From Lachnospiraceae bacterium YSD2013 (lineage in GTDB: Bacteria > Bacillota > Clostridia > Lachnospirales > Lachnospiraceae), in contig FMTX01000007.1 of the NCBI GenBank assembly GCA_900100895.1, forward strand, positions 124,001 through 188,000: a stretch of DNA of 64,000 nucleotides. Reading direction: 5' to 3'. The translations under genes were made by a program, and so were the position numbers. The notes under the pieces are model-generated. The model was given only the letters and a program-made list of their open reading frames with translations, was not told the origin of the DNA and did no database searches. Below are positions 61,597-64,000 of the stretch, in pieces. How positions within the stretch are numbered: the first letter of the stretch is position 1; the number at the start of each line of letters is the position of its first letter.

Positions 61597-62523
61597 TTAG
61601 TATATAGGGCAAAGCCAGTCCAAATATTCTTCTCTCTTTCCTTGGGCTATATCAACATATTCATTATGTAGTATATTAACTATACTGTCGTGACCGCTAT
61701 CGCCGATATTTACTTTGTCTATGCTCAGTATGGGTGTTATTTCCATCGCCGAGCCACACAAGAAAGCCTCATCGGCAGTATACAATTCTGTTCTGTCTAT
61801 AGTTCTTTCTTGAACCTCAATGCCATGATTATTCGCAATCCTAATTACCGTATCCCTTGTGATACTGTTAAGAACAGAATCTGTAAGAAGCGGAGTTATC
61901 AAAATACCATCTTTAATTATAAAAAGGCAACTTCCCGGACCTTCAGAGACTTTACCGGCCTTATTAAGAAAAATGCACGTATCATATCCATTTCTTAATG
62001 CCTCACGCTGCCCTACACGACTGTTCATATAATTGGCACCACATTTTATTCTTGGCGAAAGATCTTCATCGCTTATTCTTCGCCAAGAAGAAACGCATAC
62101 ATTAAGACCCTTTTTATTGTATTCTGCGCTCGTATTACCTCTTGGAATAGGTGCTACAAACATTCCTACGGGTCCTTCTGAACCCCATGAGCCAAAGCCC
62201 TCTACAAAAAGCGTCTGCCGAACCGAAAGATTTTCTTTATAATCGTTCGCTTTTACAACGTCAGTTAATGCCTTTTTTAATTCTTCTTTTGTATAAGTAC
62301 AATCAATCTGTAATAAATCGGCAGATTGTTGAAGTCTTTTATAGTGGTCGTCTAGTCTAAACGCATATAACTGTCTCTGTTCTTCATTCCAATAACAAGG
62401 AATTCCTTCAAACACATTAAGTCCAAACTGAGCCGTCGGAGATAAAACATTTATCCGCGCATCATTAACATGCACCAATTCTCCGTTCAACCATATTAAT
62501 CTCTCCGAAACTGCATACTTCAT
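61597..62523 (-). CDS. Class IV aminotransferase, IlvE/DAAT-like
   Basis: 308 residues. The start MKYAVSERLIWLNGELVHVND is preceded by GAGG seven bases before the ATG at 62523; a longer frame upstream has no support. SPTAQFGLNVFEGIPCY, FRLDDHYKRLQQSADLL, SVRQTLFVEG, IKCGANYMNSRVGQREA (Schiff-base Lys) and FLNKAGKVSEGPGSCLFII are fold-type IV PLP motifs of branched-chain aminotransferases. An amino acid enzyme inside a glycan operon is unusual. It may supply an amino or 2-oxo acid for decorating the glycan, together with the PLP decarboxylase (63237-64000) and the FemAB-like protein. Housekeeping IlvE is the simple alternative. Confidence 0.8.
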   Translation of the reverse strand: MKYAVSERLIWLNGELVHVNDARINVLSPTAQFGLNVFEGIPCYWNEEQRQLYAFRLDDHYKRLQQSADLLQIDCTYTKEELKKALTDVVKANDYKENLSVRQTLFVEGFGSWGSEGPVGMFVAPIPRGNTSAEYNKKGLNVCVSSWRRISDEDLSPRIKCGANYMNSRVGQREALRNGYDTCIFLNKAGKVSEGPGSCLFIIKDGILITPLLTDSVLNSITRDTVIRIANNHGIEVQERTIDRTELYTADEAFLCGSAMEITPILSIDKVNIGDSGHDSIVNILHNEYVDIAQGKREEYLDWLCPIY

Positions 62524-62545
62524 ATAAATACCTCTTTTAATGACA

Positions 62546-63247
62546 TCAGTCAGGAAGATGTGCCAATCTCTTAACCCTCTCGTCAGCCAATCGTGCTGCC
62601 TCTTCATCAGTCATAGAGTCATCCGATTTAATCTCGTATATTTTGTCCCTTTTAAAAACTCTTGTAAAAGACTTAAGCATGATTATGATGTCAACAAATA
62701 TGCCAAACTTATTATATAAATCCACATATTCATTGTCATAACCCACTTTCTCATCCCAATCTATATCATTACGACCTTTAACCTGCGCCAGTCCTGTAAG
62801 TCCGGCCTTGACTTCGAAACGTTTCTTGTAGCGCTTGTTAAGAGTATCGAAATCCCCCAGTTCATAAGTAACACATGGTCTTGGACCTACGAAACTCATA
62901 TCTCCGATTAGTATATTGAATACCTGCGGTAATTCATCAACGCTCGTTTTTCTGAGGAATCTGCCGACCCGTGTAACTCGAGGATCGCCTTCATAATTAA
63001 ACAACCCCTGACCCAATTGCTCGGCATCAACAACCATTGACCGAAATTTCAACATATTGAATATTCTGCCATGAGTAGTCCGTCTTCCCTGCCTAAAAAA
63101 CACAGGTCCTTTTGAATCATTCTTAATAACAGCCGGAATTACTATCCAAACGGGAACAAGAATAATGATTAATAAGGCAGAAATTGTCAAATCGAATAAA
63201 CGCTTTATAAAATTACTTATTATAATCCAAAGTTTTCTAAAACACAT
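62546..63247 (-). CDS. Phosphoglycosyl transferase, WcaJ/PglC superfamily
   Basis: 233 residues from the ATG at 63247, overlapping the PLP decarboxylase stop by 11 bases. FIKRLFDLTISALLIIILVPVWI is the membrane segment. GPVFFRQGRRTTHGRIFNMLKFRSM, KTSVDELPQVFNILIGDMSFVGPRPC and AGLTGLAQVKGRNDIDW are the catalytic stretches. It starts a lipid-linked glycan, like its paralogue at 59519-60232, but the sequences differ enough (RTTHGR versus LDEKIFK) to expect another sugar. The C-terminal tail is charged and helical (MTDEEAARLADERVKRLAHL). Confidence 0.88.
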   Translation of the reverse strand: MCFRKLWIIISNFIKRLFDLTISALLIIILVPVWIVIPAVIKNDSKGPVFFRQGRRTTHGRIFNMLKFRSMVVDAEQLGQGLFNYEGDPRVTRVGRFLRKTSVDELPQVFNILIGDMSFVGPRPCVTYELGDFDTLNKRYKKRFEVKAGLTGLAQVKGRNDIDWDEKVGYDNEYVDLYNKFGIFVDIIIMLKSFTRVFKRDKIYEIKSDDSMTDEEAARLADERVKRLAHLPD

Positions 63248-64000
63248 ACGTTGAAAACAAATCCTCAAAAGTCTCTGCGCGTTTTATCAATTCAATTTTA
63301 CCATTTCCGATATCTATCACCGGAACATTTGCAAAAATAAAGGGAGGCTTCATAACCAATGAATATGAACCGCAGTTTTCAAAAACCAGATAGTCCCCGA
63401 CACCAAGGTCGCCATGATATCCTCTGTACAAATAGTCTGACTCAATGCATGTATATCCGGCTATATCCAAATCGTCATAGCGCTTATGTTGCGATGTTGG
63501 TACATGGATAACCTCCATAGGAGGATTAATCCCTAATAAGCTGATATTTTTCTGCGAACCATTTGCTGTTGCAATCGTCTTCTTTTGAACTTGCTTTATC
63601 GTGCCAACTCTGCATACATATCGCATAGAATTGGCAGCAAGCGCTGTTCCCGGTTCTATAACTAACATTGGCTTGTCTGACTCGCTTTGAAATGCGCCTG
63701 CAAATACCTTAGCAGCGCGGCACGCGTAATCTTCATAGCAAGTCTCTGTCACGCCCAGCTGTTCGCGAAGCATCTCAGGCATAGGGCCATATATCCCACC
63801 GCCTAAATCTAACCTTTCAGGTATAATGCCATACTTGCTTTTAGAATAATTGTATATCTTAATCATCCCCTCTGCTCTGGCATTCCAATATTCCGGAGAA
63901 CGCTTAGCAAAATGGGACTGGAAGGAAACAAGTTTTATATTTTCGCATTCAGATATTGTTCTAAGTATGGAATCAAATTCCGATGATTCGACGTCTATAC
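63237..64000 (-). CDS. Fold-III PLP decarboxylase (DapDC/ODC-like), N-terminus outside window
   Basis: The reading frame is open to the right edge, so only about 254 C-terminal residues are seen. LVSFQSHFAKRSPEYWNA lies near the edge and RLDLGGGIYGPMPEMLRE is the glycine loop. LVIEPGTALAANSMRYVCRV is the EPG motif that binds phosphate. YLYRGYHGDLGVGDYLVFENCGSYSLVMKPPF (about 170-200 of the visible part) corresponds to the substrate region before the C-terminal barrel. The family covers diaminopimelate, ornithine and related decarboxylases and some racemase-like enzymes. Its coupling to a phosphoglycosyl transferase gene suggests a role in glycan decoration; the substrate is unknown. Confidence 0.8.
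   Translation of the reverse strand, partial: IDVESSEFDSILRTISECENIKLVSFQSHFAKRSPEYWNARAEGMIKIYNYSKSKYGIIPERLDLGGGIYGPMPEMLREQLGVTETCYEDYACRAAKVFAGAFQSESDKPMLVIEPGTALAANSMRYVCRVGTIKQVQKKTIATANGSQKNISLLGINPPMEVIHVPTSQHKRYDDLDIAGYTCIESDYLYRGYHGDLGVGDYLVFENCGSYSLVMKPPFIFANVPVIDIGNGKIELIKRAETFEDLFSTYVF

Noticed and set aside
1-64000. CRISPR arrays, tRNA/rRNA genes, insertion sequences, integrases
   Set aside because: I looked for regularly spaced repeats, tRNA-like cloverleaf ends and transposase or integrase motifs in the reading frames and found none.

Overview
The window is one long surface-glycan biosynthesis region. Almost every gene lies on the minus strand. Strong AGGAGG-type ribosome sites, TTG/GTG starts, an LtaS-like enzyme and the gene families suggest a Firmicute, possibly a Lachnospiraceae relative; this is inferred from style and no taxonomic marker gene is present. 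I see no rRNA, tRNA, CRISPR array, insertion sequence or phage gene.

Layout from left to right. (1) 1-6.3 kb: partial WecE-type aminotransferase, then a leftward unit of GtrB-like glycosyltransferases, GtrII-like and other polytopic glycosyltransferases and an SGNH hydrolase, with its own promoter near 6.42 kb. (2) 6.5-7.6 kb: one rightward membrane acyltransferase. (3) 7.6-18.5 kb: a leftward operon from a clear promoter at 18.55 kb. It holds a GtrB-like enzyme, four large membrane glycosyltransferase-type proteins, PseC, the FdtA/FdtB pair for a dTDP-3-amino-3,6-dideoxyhexose, a methyltransferase and GtrA. (4) 18.6-21.7 kb: pseB as an insulated single gene, then an AAA ATPase with a collapsed RloB-like partner and a ferredoxin-GNAT fusion. 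(5) 22-24 kb: a rightward LtaS-like phosphotransferase. (6) 24-33 kb: three consecutive Wzy-like polymerases, another polytopic enzyme, a WbpE-like aminotransferase and an acyltransferase. (7) 32.9-41.1 kb: a complete-looking legionaminic/sialic acid cassette (LegC, 4,6-dehydratase, NeuA, NeuC, NeuB, NeuD, an N-acetyl-sugar amidotransferase and a PtmE-like CBS nucleotidyltransferase). (8) 41.2-45.5 kb: a phosphonate cassette (phosphonopyruvate decarboxylase, phosphonoacetaldehyde reductase and a 669-residue fusion of two nucleotidyltransferase domains with PEP phosphomutase). (9) 45.5-52.2 kb: a translationally coupled block with a sialyltransferase-like protein, a sulfatase-fold protein without membrane segments, a PglK-like ABC flippase, a deacetylase and WbsX. 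(10) 52.3-64 kb: non-hydrolysing 2-epimerase, GT4 enzymes, FemAB-like and deacetylase proteins, UDP-sugar dehydrogenase, WbpD-like acetyltransferase, two phosphoglycosyl transferases, a PglE-like aminotransferase, a class IV aminotransferase and a partial fold-III PLP decarboxylase.

Reading it as a pathway: phosphoglycosyl transferases at 59.5 and 62.5 kb start lipid-linked oligosaccharides. GT4 and other transferases extend them with amino sugars made by six different DegT-family aminotransferases. PglK-like ABC and Wzy-like proteins export and polymerise. GtrA/GtrB/GtrII-type modules on the left add side-chain sugars outside the membrane.

The most notable system is the phosphonate cassette. 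It predicts PEP -> phosphonopyruvate -> phosphonoacetaldehyde -> 2-hydroxyethylphosphonate (HEP), followed by cytidylylation to CMP-HEP on the same polypeptide, as in Fom1. It sits beside a CMP-legionaminic acid pathway and candidate transferases. I propose a glycan carrying both HEP and a (possibly acetamidino) legionaminic acid.
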